The notes beneath the pieces were generated by a model. It saw nothing but the letters and a program-made list of their open reading frames with translations, was not told the origin of the DNA and made no database searches. This document shows, in pieces, positions 46,467 to 56,775 of a stretch of DNA of 64,000 nt. The position numbers and the translations under genes were made by a program. The DNA lies in assembly GCA_963971405.1 (NCBI GenBank), contig OZ020487.1, positions 42,753,039 to 42,817,038 on the forward strand, in the 5' to 3' direction. Source of the DNA: Psococerastis gibbosa. Taxonomy: Eukaryota > Arthropoda > Insecta > Psocodea > Psocidae. How positions within the stretch are numbered: position 1 is the stretch's first letter; every line of letters begins with the position of its first letter.

Positions 46467-46832
46467 AAGATTTAGATGCCATCGCGAGAGGAGCGAAACA
46501 AGAGCGCGCTCCGAATATGCGCCTGTAAAGCAAGGATCTCAAAAAAAGATTTTGATGACATCGTGAGAGGAGCGAAACAAGAGCGCGCTCCGAATATGCA
46601 CCTGTAAAGCGAGGAGCTCAAAACATGACCGGGAGAGGCTCAAAATCGAAGCGTTCTAAAAGGTGCTTTATGCGATCGTATCGGTGTTTAGATGACATCG
46701 CGAGAGGAGCGAAACAAGAGCGCGCTCCTAATATGCGCCTGAAAAGCGAGGTGCTCAAAACATGAGCGGGAGAGGCTCAAAATCGTAGCGCTCTGAAAGC
46801 TACCTTTTGCGATCGTCTCGGTGCTATACGGG
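46467..46832. repeat. Right end of the giant insert: three subterminal repeat units and TIR
   Basis: Three units carry GAGAGGAGCGAAACAAGAGC then GCGCTCC, ATATGCGCCTG and AAAGCGAGG (centred near 46500, 46580 and 46720). The last two end with a terminal-like word: TGCGATCGTATCGGTGTTTAG at 46671 and TGCGATCGTCTCGGTGCTATACGGG at the true end. So the terminus has been duplicated internally. This layout is typical of transposase-binding subterminal arrays. The minus frame 46288-46542 is incidental. Confidence 0.75.
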
Positions 46833-46834
46833 TA

Positions 46835-49800
46835 GAAGTCAAGTATTACGAGTCATTGGATCTGTCCCGTGCAAGTCGCAACGCTGCACCGAGCACACCG
46901 ATACCTGCACAGCAGCAAAGCTCTGGCATTAAGTTGCCTAATATTCAAGTTCCAGTCTTTTCAGGGAATATAAAAGAATTTAGCCGATTTATAAAATTAT
47001 TTGATGCCGTTTATGACAAACATCCTAATCTTACAGGCTCTGAAAAATTCTTTTATTTACAGTCATCCCTGTCTGGTGATGCGTTGGCCTTAGTTGGTAA
47101 TTATCCGCTAAGCGATACGGGTTACGTTAGTGCCGTCCGGGCGCTAAAGGACGCTTATGATTGTCCCAGAACTCTCGCATCTACTTATGCACATGAACTT
47201 TTGAATTTCGTACCGGCCAAAAAAGCCACTACTGATACTTTAAAAAGTTTCTTAACCGTACATCAAGACTATGTCACGGCCTTGAAAGGTCTTAGTTCTG
47301 TTACGGACTTAGCCGATTTTCTGTTGCTGACCATAGCGTCAAAAAATCTTGATCCTTTAACACGTAAGCTGTTCGAACAACATGTTGCTTCGGGTAGCAT
47401 TCCACAGTTTAATGACTTAATTTCTTTTGCCACTAAGCAAGTTAATACACATCAGCTCCTTGAGTCTGAAAAAAGTACATCAGCATCTTCGGTGCCTACA
47501 CCTGAAGGTCACAAGTTTCAACATGTCAAGCCTTTCTCTCATGCAAGGGCTCTTCATGCTAAGCCTGCTAATTCCAAGCCGGCCAATTGTAAACAGCAAT
47601 TCGTCGTCAATTGTGTTTATTGCTCCTCTGATGGGCATAAAATTTCCAGATGTTCTGCATTCTTGTCTATGGACGTGCAGCAACGTACCGACTGGGTTCT
47701 CACCTCTAAAAGGTGCCCAGCTTGCATGTCTACCTCACATTGTGACGTCACTTTATGTAAAAGTAAGCGTCAATGCTTTTTTTGTGCATCAGTCACACAT
47801 AATTCTTTACTCTGTCCGCAAAGGTACGGTACTCAAACAGTAGAGAATAAGAAGCCTATTCAAAACAACCTTACGCTCTTAACCTGTCAATCTGACAGTG
47901 CTAAGGTCCTAGGTACGATATCAGCTTTTGTTACTGATAAATCAGGTTACACTCACACTGTAACTTGTGCAATAGATACTGGTTCTACAGAAGATATAAT
48001 TTCTTTAAGTTGTGCTAACAAATTGGGCTTATTTATTTCCCGTAGGAATAAGTTGTCAATTGCGGGTATTGGTAATATTCAACAACAATCTATTGGTAAT
48101 GTCAATCTTAACCTGCAATCTCGAGTCAGTCCAACTGCATTCCTGCAGATTTCTGCTTATGTTGTCCAGAAAATAACGGATACTTTACCTAATGTACAGG
48201 TTCAACCAGACTTTGTTCGGTACATCAGCAACTTACCGTTAGCCGATCCGCAACCGTTCGTTGAAAAACGGATAGAGGTACTCTTGGGCGGGGAATCCAC
48301 CCTTGCCATACTGCAAGGTATGCAGGTCCTACCTTTTAAGTCAAAATTCTCTGATATCAATCCACGTGCCCTGCAAACACGTTTTGGGTTGGTAATTCTA
48401 GGGAGCATTCCCACTATACCAAAGCAAACTAATAATCCTCTGTCACTTTTAGCACACACTAACTCTCTTGAACAATCAATGGAAAGATTTTTTGAGCAGG
48501 AATGTGTTCCTGACTCTAAAAATGAGTGCCAAATACCGAATCCTGATGATGTATTCGCTGAAAACCATTTTCTACAAACACACTCTCGTGATCTAGATGG
48601 TAGGTTTATAGTTGCTTTACCTATAAAAACGCCTACAGAAACACTAGCCTGCAACCGTGCACGTGTCATGGCCAGTTTTCACTCAATGGAAAAACGTATC
48701 TTAAAGTCGCCTAAAGACTACTCTACTTATCAGTCTGCCCTACAAGATTATCTGAATAAAAATCAAATATCGTTCAGTAACCAGTCTAATAATTTTCTGT
48801 TTTCGCAAATCGTTAAATACAATAGCGCTGGAAAAGCTAAATTAGTTTTCGATGGAACTCTAAAAGCTAACAAAGATAGCTCTAACTTTAATTCAGTACT
48901 GTATAGTGGTCCAAAGTTACAAAGAGACTTAAACTATATTATACTAGCTACCCGTGTATTTCCTGTATGTTTTTCAGCAGATATTGAGACCTTTTTCAGA
49001 AATATTAAAATTACACATGAAGACTCTGAAAAAATACACATATTAGCTCGACTAGAACTCGCTTGCGGTTCTCCGCGAGCGTCGCCTGAAGGGAAAATAA
49101 CAGAGTGCAAATTAAATCACTTACCTTATGGTCTGAAGTGTAGTCCATTTATTGCCCTCAGATGTACTAAACAATTAGCGATCGAAAATAATCTTTCACA
49201 TCCAAATGCTTCACAAGCTATATTACAGTATGCCTACTGTGATGACTTCTTTATTGGTTCAAAGTCTATTCAGTCAGCTATTTCGCTACGACACGAACTG
49301 TCAGAGCTACTTTCTTTAGGGGCCTTCCCTCTTGGTAAGTTTGTAAGCAATTGCCCGGAGGTGTTAGAAGGTCTGCCCTCTGAACGACTGGGCAACCCAG
49401 TGCACTCCTTAGATTCTGACTCTGGTTATCTTAATACTAGTCAAGAAACAGCTGTATTAGGACTACAATGGCAAACAGTCTCAGATAATTTCTGTTTCAA
49501 AATTTATAATTTTTCTGGTGACGTCACTAGACGCACTTGCCTAAGCTATATAGCCAAGACATTTGACAGCTCGGGTTTACTTCAGCCAGTGGTCTTCTGG
49601 TTAAAAACATTTGTACAAAACTTATGGCACCATCACTCTGACTTAGGTTGGGACTGTACTCTACCTGAGCACCTTAAGTCAAAATGGCTGAACTTCACGT
49701 CTAAAATGCACCTACTGTCTAATATTCGAATTCCTCGATACATAACGTTTACCAATGCCACTCATTGGCTAGTATTATTCGCAGATGCCTCCATTCTGGG

Positions 49801-51832
49801 GTATTCTACCTGTGCTTATTTAGTTTCTCGTGATGAGATTACACAAAACTATCAAAGCAATATACTCTATGCCAAAAGTAAACTAAGTCCAAAACGTATA
49901 AATCGAACTATACCTCAACTAGAATTAGCATCCATTGAACTTGCTTGTAGAGTTCTGAAATGGTTTGTTAGTGGTCAACTACCGTACAATATACAGTCAT
50001 ATTTTATTATGTCCGATTCTACCATAGCATTAGCCTACCTGAAAATTCCCCCTCATAAACTGAAAACTTATGCAGGTAATCGCGTGTCCAATATTCTGGA
50101 GTTATGCCGGGATATTACTGTTTCATTTCTGCATTGCTCTTCATCAGAAAATAGTGCTGATGCGATAACACGTGGTCTAGACCCGGAAAGCCTAATAAAC
50201 AATCAACTCTGGTTCAATGGGCCAACAATTTTGCGTTCTAGTCTATTTCCGGAGAATTTAAAAATAAACGCCAATGTTTCTGATAATAGTGATTTATCAG
50301 AAATAAAGCGTGACATTCACGTACTAACGGCAACATGTAATACAGTACAACCGTTCTTCTGCTCAGTGATAGAACGATTTTCTTCCTTTTCAAAATTATG
50401 CCGCACTGTTGCGTATGTTTTACGTTTCATTGCTATCTGTCGCAAGCAGACTTCCCTCTATTCACCCAACGTAGGTGAAATTACGGCAGCAACTATTGTA
50501 TTAGTAAAAGCACAGCAACAATATAGCTTTCGTGAAGACATATGCAAGTTGAAGAGAGGTCAAATTTCTAAACAGTTATTGACACTTACGCCTTTCTTAG
50601 ACGCCGACGGTGTTATGAGGGTGGGGGGTCGCTTGCCTCTAACTTCTGATATTGCATTCATTGTTGCACATCCCATTATTCTACCTAAAAAATGTCATCT
50701 GTCTACGTTGATCTGCAGATACTACCATAACTTGTCTATACATTCAGGGCCTTCATTAAGCCTAGGCCTCAGCAGGCAGAAATTCTGGATTATTTCGGGA
50801 CGTTCTTTAATGCGTTCTATAATTCATTCTTGCCTAACCTGTGCGAAATACAATCCTGTGTTTCCGTCTCCTATTCAAGGCACACTCCCCAGTTCTAGGG
50901 TCACCCCTTGCCATCCTTTTAGGGATGAAGTTGGAGTCGATGCGTTCGGTTGGTATCCTATGAAAGTGTCCATCCGGCGAAATTCTGCTACCACTAAAAT
51001 ATGGGCTTTGATCTTTGTGTGTATGGCCACTCGTTGCTGTCACATAGAGCCAATCACTAGCATGTCTACAAAAGATTATTTAGCCGCTCTGGATCGTTTT
51101 GTGGCACGTAGAGGGTTGCCTCGGAAGATTGTTTCTGATAACGGGGGTAACTTTGTCAAAGGTGGCAAACTGTTGCAGGAATACGCCTGTTTTCTTGAAG
51201 AGAACAAAAATGAAATACTTTCTGAATTGTGCACGAGAGGTATACAGGTATCCCACATCGTACCATATGGAGCTTGGCTCGGGGGTTGGGAACCGATGTG
51301 CAAAATGGCGAAAGCTACCCTTAAAAAGTTGTTGACTAGCAATATGCTATATGAACAATACCTCACTCTGTTCATTAAGGTGGAAAGCCTTCTGAATTCT
51401 AAGCCTTACTTAGGGCCTTATAGTACTTCTGATCCGAATCCCGAAAGCTTGATCAGTCCATCCAGTTTCATATGCGGTGGACCAATGGCGTCAGCTCCGT
51501 TCATCGTAACTGAAGAGTTACGTACACCTACCGAGAGATGGGATCGGTTACGATCTATCTACTTGCGTTTCTGGCGTGTGTGGCACCAGCAAGTGTTACA
51601 TTCCTTAGCACAGAGGAATAAGTGGCCACAAGCCACTAAAAACAATTTAAAAATCGGTCAGTTGGTTTGGATTCGAGATGCTGCTACGGTGCCTGGCACC
51701 TGGCCACTGGGTGTGGTCGTAAAAACGCTGCCTGACTTGATAGGAAATGTTAGGCTTGTAGAGGTGCGCTCCATTAATGGCACGGTGGTCAAGAGGGCTT
51801 CGCGAAATCTGGCGATAGTTCCCTCTGTCTAG
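46835..51832 (+). CDS. BEL/Pao gag-pol polyprotein, 3' part
   Basis: An unbroken frame continues gag after the insert (residues here count from the TTG at 46856; the frame itself is open further upstream). Order: Gag (DUF1759-like) about 30-190; CCHC knuckle at 253-266 (CX2CX4HX4C); aspartic protease with DTGS at 374-377; reverse transcriptase with D709 (SADIETFF) and YCDD at 794-797; RNase H with D977, E1023, D1054 and D1102; integrase zinc finger H1291, H1296, C1326, C1329; integrase triad D1362, D1428, E1479; DUF5641-like C-terminal domain about 1595-1655 (VWIRD...WPLGVV). All catalytic residues are present. The polyprotein acts in cytoplasmic particles to copy RNA into DNA and integrate it. 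Severed from its start by the insert, it is probably not made from this copy. Confidence 0.95.
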   Translation, partial: EVKYYESLDLSRASRNAAPSTPIPAQQQSSGIKLPNIQVPVFSGNIKEFSRFIKLFDAVYDKHPNLTGSEKFFYLQSSLSGDALALVGNYPLSDTGYVSAVRALKDAYDCPRTLASTYAHELLNFVPAKKATTDTLKSFLTVHQDYVTALKGLSSVTDLADFLLLTIASKNLDPLTRKLFEQHVASGSIPQFNDLISFATKQVNTHQLLESEKSTSASSVPTPEGHKFQHVKPFSHARALHAKPANSKPANCKQQFVVNCVYCSSDGHKISRCSAFLSMDVQQRTDWVLTSKRCPACMSTSHCDVTLCKSKRQCFFCASVTHNSLLCPQRYGTQTVENKKPIQNNLTLLTCQSDSAKVLGTISAFVTDKSGYTHTVTCAIDTGSTEDIISLSCANKLGLFISRRNKLSIAGIGNIQQQSIGNVNLNLQSRVSPTAFLQISAYVVQKITDTLPNVQVQPDFVRYISNLPLADPQPFVEKRIEVLLGGESTLAILQGMQVLPFKSKFSDINPRALQTRFGLVILGSIPTIPKQTNNPLSLLAHTNSLEQSMERFFEQECVPDSKNECQIPNPDDVFAENHFLQTHSRDLDGRFIVALPIKTPTETLACNRARVMASFHSMEKRILKSPKDYSTYQSALQDYLNKNQISFSNQSNNFLFSQIVKYNSAGKAKLVFDGTLKANKDSSNFNSVLYSGPKLQRDLNYIILATRVFPVCFSADIETFFRNIKITHEDSEKIHILARLELACGSPRASPEGKITECKLNHLPYGLKCSPFIALRCTKQLAIENNLSHPNASQAILQYAYCDDFFIGSKSIQSAISLRHELSELLSLGAFPLGKFVSNCPEVLEGLPSERLGNPVHSLDSDSGYLNTSQETAVLGLQWQTVSDNFCFKIYNFSGDVTRRTCLSYIAKTFDSSGLLQPVVFWLKTFVQNLWHHHSDLGWDCTLPEHLKSKWLNFTSKMHLLSNIRIPRYITFTNATHWLVLFADASILGYSTCAYLVSRDEITQNYQSNILYAKSKLSPKRINRTIPQLELASIELACRVLKWFVSGQLPYNIQSYFIMSDSTIALAYLKIPPHKLKTYAGNRVSNILELCRDITVSFLHCSSSENSADAITRGLDPESLINNQLWFNGPTILRSSLFPENLKINANVSDNSDLSEIKRDIHVLTATCNTVQPFFCSVIERFSSFSKLCRTVAYVLRFIAICRKQTSLYSPNVGEITAATIVLVKAQQQYSFREDICKLKRGQISKQLLTLTPFLDADGVMRVGGRLPLTSDIAFIVAHPIILPKKCHLSTLICRYYHNLSIHSGPSLSLGLSRQKFWIISGRSLMRSIIHSCLTCAKYNPVFPSPIQGTLPSSRVTPCHPFRDEVGVDAFGWYPMKVSIRRNSATTKIWALIFVCMATRCCHIEPITSMSTKDYLAALDRFVARRGLPRKIVSDNGGNFVKGGKLLQEYACFLEENKNEILSELCTRGIQVSHIVPYGAWLGGWEPMCKMAKATLKKLLTSNMLYEQYLTLFIKVESLLNSKPYLGPYSTSDPNPESLISPSSFICGGPMASAPFIVTEELRTPTERWDRLRSIYLRFWRVWHQQVLHSLAQRNKWPQATKNNLKIGQLVWIRDAATVPGTWPLGVVVKTLPDLIGNVRLVEVRSINGTVVKRASRNLAIVPSV

Positions 51833-51993
51833 TATATAATTGTATGGACTTGAATTTAAGATCATATTATTTTTTTTTAATTTTCATATATTGTTGAGAA
51901 GAATTTATTATTGCATATATATATTGTGTCATACTGTATGATCGGAGTAGTTCATAACAGTTTCTCTGTCTGGTGTGTACATCCCTTTTCGCT

Positions 51994-52000
51994 GGGGGAG
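51994..52000 (+). promoter_or_regulatory. Candidate polypurine tract
   Basis: GGGGGAG ends two bases before the 3' LTR, the expected place for the primer of plus-strand DNA synthesis. A second purine run (GAGAAGAA, about 51896) is farther away and less likely. Confidence 0.55.
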
Positions 52001-52002
52001 CA

Positions 52003-52317
52003 TAGACAAGTCTATACATGCGGTAGGCGAGCAGACACCAGATACACAAGTTTAGTTGCAAACTGTCTATCAGAGCACTCGGCAGTGATTTCGGTTTTCT
52101 TACCTATAACTTTATTTCATCATCGTATTTAATATCATAATCCGTACCCGTACCTAGTGACTAACGTAATCACAGACACAAGATAAGAAGCACACAAGGA
52201 GCGGCAGAGCACAGAGAGGCCTCTCATCGTCAATAGCCGACCACAAGGGTGAGTGTTGCAATAGTGTTACAGGCGTCGCCAGGTACGGTCACCTTATTCC
52301 TATAGTAATCATTACTA
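52003..52317 (+). repeat. BEL/Pao 3' LTR
   Basis: 315 bp, TAGACAAGTC to AATCATTACTA, with A at 52016 as the sole difference from the 5' LTR. AAGTT follows. Confidence 0.95.
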
Positions 52318-52369
52318 AAGTTAGCCATTCGCATAGCTCGTAAAAACGCAATGCTTCTTGTTGGTTGCA

Positions 52370-52640
52370 ACCAACGTGGGACAGTTATCAACATGGCGGC
52401 TAGTGGGACTACACAAGATAGGTACGCAATATCGCTGGTTGAAAGGCCTGCAAAGGCTAGTACAGAGTTTTGACCGGATCCGGGTTTCCATTCTGCTATG
52501 CCACAATCTTTAAGACTTCAATATTTTTTTACATTGGTAGGCTTGTAGGCTACTTATCTCTGATAGTTGGGTTATGGTTAACATAAATCCCGTATGGGAT
52601 ATTATAGATTCTGCCATTCTAGTTAATGTATATTCCTATA
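52370..52640 (+). repeat. Divergent family G fragment at the retroelement's 3' flank
   Basis: Matches the middle of family G (CAACATGGCGGCTAGTG, TACAGAGTTTTGACCGG, CTGCTATGCCACAAT, TACTTATCTCTGATAGTTGG, ATGGTTAACA) but with many changes and no TTAA end. It is older than the three full copies. Confidence 0.6.
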
Positions 52641-52952
52641 GTTACAATAACTTGCGGTCCGAGCAATATGAACTGTGTACTCAAAATATACAGTAGCCCT
52701 AGCACTTCCTCGATTTCATCCGATTTCTTAATGGACATACTGTATTTCAAAATATTTTGCTGCTGGCGGCAAGGATTGGCCCTATATGCTTGACGATATT
52801 AATTAATTAATAATTCCACAGTGACAAAGATATGAAGTTGGACATATTATGAAAAATTCATAGAATGTTCAAGCTTTCTCAAACAACAATCTATTTCCCC
52901 GACTGATAACAACTATTCTTTAAAATCGTTTTAATGCACTGAATCAGGTTTT

Positions 52953-53140
52953 TCAAAAGTAATAATATTTCAGCGGGCCTATTATGGCGATTATGGCACC
53001 TAAAGTTTCACCATTCATAGTCCAAGGTCTAATCCCAGATTCCGACAACGAAGTACCGTACTTACGGCATTTTGATAGAGACATTTCGAGCTTGTTCAAT
53101 GCGACTGCGAATTTCTTTATCCACCTCCCACTCACTGTTT
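52953..53140 (-). pseudogene. Decayed LINE reverse transcriptase fragment
   Basis: On the minus strand from about 53133, one frame reads SEWEVDKEIRSRIEQARNVSIKM, the common LINE sequence after the palm (E..RRI..AR.....K...). After a frameshift the neighbouring frame gives RNLGLDLGL, as in the following LINE segment. In-frame stops and the frameshift show decay. The plus frame 52984-53292 is a shadow. Confidence 0.5.
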
Positions 53141-54483
53141 ACAATGCATCGGAGGTAATGTTATTGTTTACATTATACTTCAGACGCACCGCACCGTCCA
53201 AAACAATATTCAGATTTATCTCTGCCAGTGGCGGTGGTGGGATAGTAAGTGTAAAAAGTGTCATGCTTGCAAGTATTTATTTATGTCGTTAAAGTTTAAG
53301 AAGAAAAGAAAACACGCATCATTTTCTATCTTCATAAAAAGTAAAAATTTGAAGAAAAAAAAAACCTTTGAATTCAAACGTGAAGAGATTATTAATTTTC
53401 TTAGACTGCGTTGATAACACTATGCTCATATAATCTTATTTCAACGAAGCTCTTAATACATTCTAAGGATTTGTTGAGGGTAATGCGGCATTACACGCCT
53501 TGCATGCACGCTCCGCCACTGATTTCCGCCCTCTTGCAGACAGTCTTTACCTTCCAATTGGACTAAACCACGACTTTAGAGATTATTGTGTCAATTAAAA
53601 CTCTTAACCACTATAAAGCTTACGAAGACTGAGTGCTCAAATTTGAACAGGGCAAAGGGAATACTTGAAAAGACTTACAAATTCATCTCAAACATCTTAA
53701 GAGCTTGAACTCCATGTTCCCAAATTAAACATGATAGCGACGTGTAGAACGGCTTGTCCAAAGAGAAGTTAAGTAAATCCCGTCATCGGTGTGTAGAAAA
53801 GGCAGTTTTCGCTTTACAGAGAACGGACGGAATTTCAGTTGCCAGCTATGTAATTGAAGAGTTAACTTTAATTAAACTTCTACCCATTTGCTTATCAGTC
53901 TCTGCTGGAGAAACTTTAACTAGCGTACAGTATGTTTATTTATTCGGGCAGTTGTTAACTACTCTAAGTTAACTTTAATGTTGATACATCGATAATGATT
54001 TTCGACAGAACACAGAAACTTGGTTTATCAACGGGAAATAATCGATCTACGCTTCATGCACTGTATTCATTTTCGTAAATTACTAAATCCGTCTGGTTTG
54101 GGACGATTTTTGCATAATTTGTCTATTAAAAACCAGTCAGCATAATCTCTGGCATCCTCATTTAAAAAATAGCCCCGAGATATGAATTTTGTGAGCATGT
54201 ATGCTAAATTTCATGAAAATCCACCGAGTAGTTTGCCCACAAGTAGACGTAGAAGACGTAAAAGTAGATGGACAGAGACTTCGTAAAAACTTGTAAATCC
54301 ACTGAAATCTCGAACGAAAATATCAGCCACCACAATGCTTTTCTTATTCTACTGAATGGTAGGAAAGCCAAAAACCCAGAGTAGAACCAAGAAAGAAGCT
54401 GTCATATGATCATCTCTTTTATAAACCTATCAGTCCAATCAGTGCGGCCAAAACACCATGCACTGCAAGTTTGGAGCAAATAG
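53141..54483. other. No gene seen; possible family E remnant at ~54195-54350
   Basis: GTAGTTTGCCCACAAG, ACTTCGTAAAAACTTGTAAATCC and ACTGAAATCTCG near 54230-54315 look like inverted, decayed family E 5' sequence. The frame 53754-53972 has no recognisable motif. Confidence 0.35.
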
Positions 54484-54668
54484 TTTTTATTATTATTTAT
54501 TATTTAAAATGTTAATTGCATAAAAACAATGTAATGAATGTATCTGATTAACCTCTTAAGTCACCTCACTAAGTAACGTAATAGGTACTTGAATTGAGTT
54601 ACGACACGTAATCGCAATGTGTGTTGAGACTCGTACAAGTACAAGCACGCCACCACCTTGCCACCGAT
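54484..54668 (-). repeat. SINE family B copy
   Basis: TTATTATTTA tail, AATGTTAATTGCATAAAAACAATGTAATGAATGTATCTGATTAACCTCTTAAGTC, GTTACGACACG, then CACCACCTTGCCACCGATG. Confidence 0.6.
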
Positions 54669-55677
54669 GTCACTAAATACTGCAAACAGCAGACGACTCC
54701 TTCTTCTGGCACTGCAGCCCTTGATGAACTATGGCCTGCTCAACGACACTTCTCTGGTCATCTCGGTTTTGTACGACCCTCCACCAGCTACGGACTCCCA
54801 ACTTGGAGGTCGGTTTCCAGTTGATCCACCCAGCGGTTTCGTAGATGTTCCTTAAGCCTTCTTCCCAAAACATTGGACTTCAGAAAGAAAGAACTGTTTT
54901 AAATAATAAGCAAATGAAGGAATAACAAAATAGTGAGCATCATAAATTCTTAGTAGTACAATATTCTTGGCATGAAATGTTAATTTCCGAGATAGAAATC
55001 GCAAATATCTGTAGGATTGGGACATGCGTACGGGTTATGATAATGCGACGACGAACAAAGGGCTTTTATCTATTACATTGAACAAAAGGAAAGCTTTTGA
55101 ATTAGCAGCAAATGGGGCACGATACCCATCTTCCCAAGCTTCCTTTTCAAAAGCGCTTGCGCACAATAATGGGGCTTTGTACTGTATTATTAGAAGCTGA
55201 ACTTATTGTCGAATATCTCCTTTCTATAATTTAAATTGAAGTAGGTGGCTGAATTGGTTAGAAATAATAGAATATACAGCATATTTACAGCCTGTATACT
55301 TTATATCGTATAGTTTGCTCAATTTGTAGCCAAGAGAACATAGCATATACACACACAATGAGGCTGTACAGAATTCTGTAGCCTAACCTTGAAGGACTGA
55401 AGTAGTATGTATAATCAGCCAAATGGTATTATTTAGCATGTACGTGTCCCTTCAGTCTCCGTGTTGAGTTACTTTCTTACTTACTTATTTAATTACTTAA
55501 CGTGTCCGGGCCTAGGACACGTTGATCCAAAACGTTGCGACTTGCGGCCTGGATGGCCTTGTCGTTGACGCCTAGAAGATCTGTCTGGGACACAGCTTCT
55601 CCTAGTCTTCGAGAAATCAGAAGGTGCCCGTCGTCTTGTAGTTGCCCACATTCGTAAGTCGGGTCTTCGGCCAGTCC
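54669..55677. other. No gene seen
   Basis: Overlapping frames at 54621-54873 on both strands start in the SINE and have no recognised motif. The segment 55490-55677 (GTGTCCGGGCCTAGGACACG and following) is G+C-richer and unclassified. Confidence 0.35.
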
Positions 55678-55785
55678 CCACATAACCGTGTTGAGTTGAG
55701 ACACGTCCCCGATCGTATGGCGTGTGTAAACTCACACAAGAATACAAACACGCTACCCACCTTGCCATCGACGTCAATTTTGTAG
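55678..55785 (-). repeat. SINE family B, head-side fragment
   Basis: GTTGAGTTGAGACACGTCCCCGATCGTATGGCGTGTG, ACACGCTACCCACCTTGCCATCGACG: the tRNA-like half only. Confidence 0.5.
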
Positions 55786-56775
55786 CTCAATTCTTTCAAT
55801 ATAATCCAAAATGGTGGGCCTCTCTCTCATTGGTTGCTGGCCCGTGATCTGATTGATTGAATGGCATTTTTCCGATGCGAAAGTTGTCCATTCATAACTT
55901 TGTTAATTTTCAATTTTTACCTTTGGTGTTTCTGTCTTCCTCATGAAAGTGAAAAATGAACGTTAAAACTTGAAGTTGCAACCACAAAACTCTGCCCACA
56001 TCACGAACTACGAAGTGAAAAGTTAACCATATGTTTCGAAAATAATGTATCCCACGCTGGGGCATTTTGACTTTGACGGTATACGGACAGAGTAATGAAA
56101 TTGTAGCGTCAAGAAAGAACCATTTTTATTTTAACCTTCGCTAAGGGCCACGTCAAAGGGAAGCTAAGAACTAAGCATCTCTATTTTGGTAATGAAAGGA
56201 ACTAAATAGAATTCTGTCAGCTGTGAAGAGGCTATTTTCAAGCCATTTATCTCCGCCAATGGCCTCACAATGTCATTACTTCTTACTTCAAAATAGGTTG
56301 GTACACAAGCTGACGGTAGAATTAATTTATAAAATTGTAGGAAACCCATATTGTTCAACATAAAAAAAAAGAAAATCATTTCACAAAGTTAGAGGAACTA
56401 GTGGCAAATGTATTAAAGTTGCCGTTATTGCGCACCATATAATATATATCGTATGTTGTATATTGTATAAATACTGTATATATGTATACATATAATGCCA
56501 TATAGTATATAATACCTCATAAAAACCTACTATATATATATAATATACAATATATCGCAGTCGGTTATGGAGAAATTGTATGCTCCGAGTTTCCAAGACA
56601 GTTGGTCGAATCGGTCATTTAACATGCTGGAGATTTTGGATCATAAGTAGGTACCACATCAAAAATATTTTATAATAATATACACTTTATTAATTACTAT
56701 AATTGCCGACATTGCAAATTTTACAAAACTGCAACAAACTGACATACTTCAGTTCTGATAATTTCATATTATTAT
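55786..56775. other. No gene seen
   Basis: Contains an A+T-rich alternating tract at 56440-56555. Frames here follow it. Confidence 0.4.

Larger units (their letters stand above)
30343..46832. mobile_element. 16.5-kb TIR insert with TA target duplication
   Basis: The left end CCCGTATAGCAC (30343-30354) and right end GTGCTATACGGG (46821-46832) are perfect 12-bp inverted repeats, flanked by TA at 30341-30342 and 46833-46834. The ends share the subterminal words TTTCGCTCCT and GCGATCGTCTC and carry tandem repeats, so they belong to one unit. TA duplication is typical of Tc1/mariner-type elements, but the TIR does not match one I know. I see no transposase-like frame. The cargo includes a TTAA MITE, a family E repeat, hAT-like MITEs, a LINE tail and a SINE. 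It may be a very large non-autonomous element or a composite mobilised by two nearby end sequences. Confidence 0.8.
29642..52322 (+). mobile_element. BEL/Pao LTR retrotransposon carrying a 16.5-kb insert
   Basis: Two 315-bp LTRs differ only at 29660/52016 and are flanked by AAGTT (29642-29646 and 52318-52322). Protein order gag, protease, reverse transcriptase, RNase H, integrase and a DUF5641-like tail is that of BEL/Pao. There is no env. Total span is 22,671 bp, but removing the insert at 30343-46832 and one TA leaves about 6.18 kb, a usual family size. The near-identity of the LTRs indicates a recent integration. The LTR ends are TAG...CTA, not the common TG...CA. The 3' flank is a divergent family G fragment, so the element landed in old repeat DNA. 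Confidence 0.93.

Noticed and set aside
30343-46832. Polinton/Maverick identity for the large insert
   Set aside because: Size would fit, but those elements have TIRs of hundreds of bases, 6-bp duplications and genes for polymerase B and integrase, none of which is seen.
48202-48669. 155-residue minus-strand frame
   Set aside because: It lies entirely within the gag-pol frame and is a shadow of it.
51833-52002. Possible env gene or third frame of the BEL/Pao element
   Set aside because: Only 170 bases separate the gag-pol stop from the 3' LTR; no room for an envelope gene.
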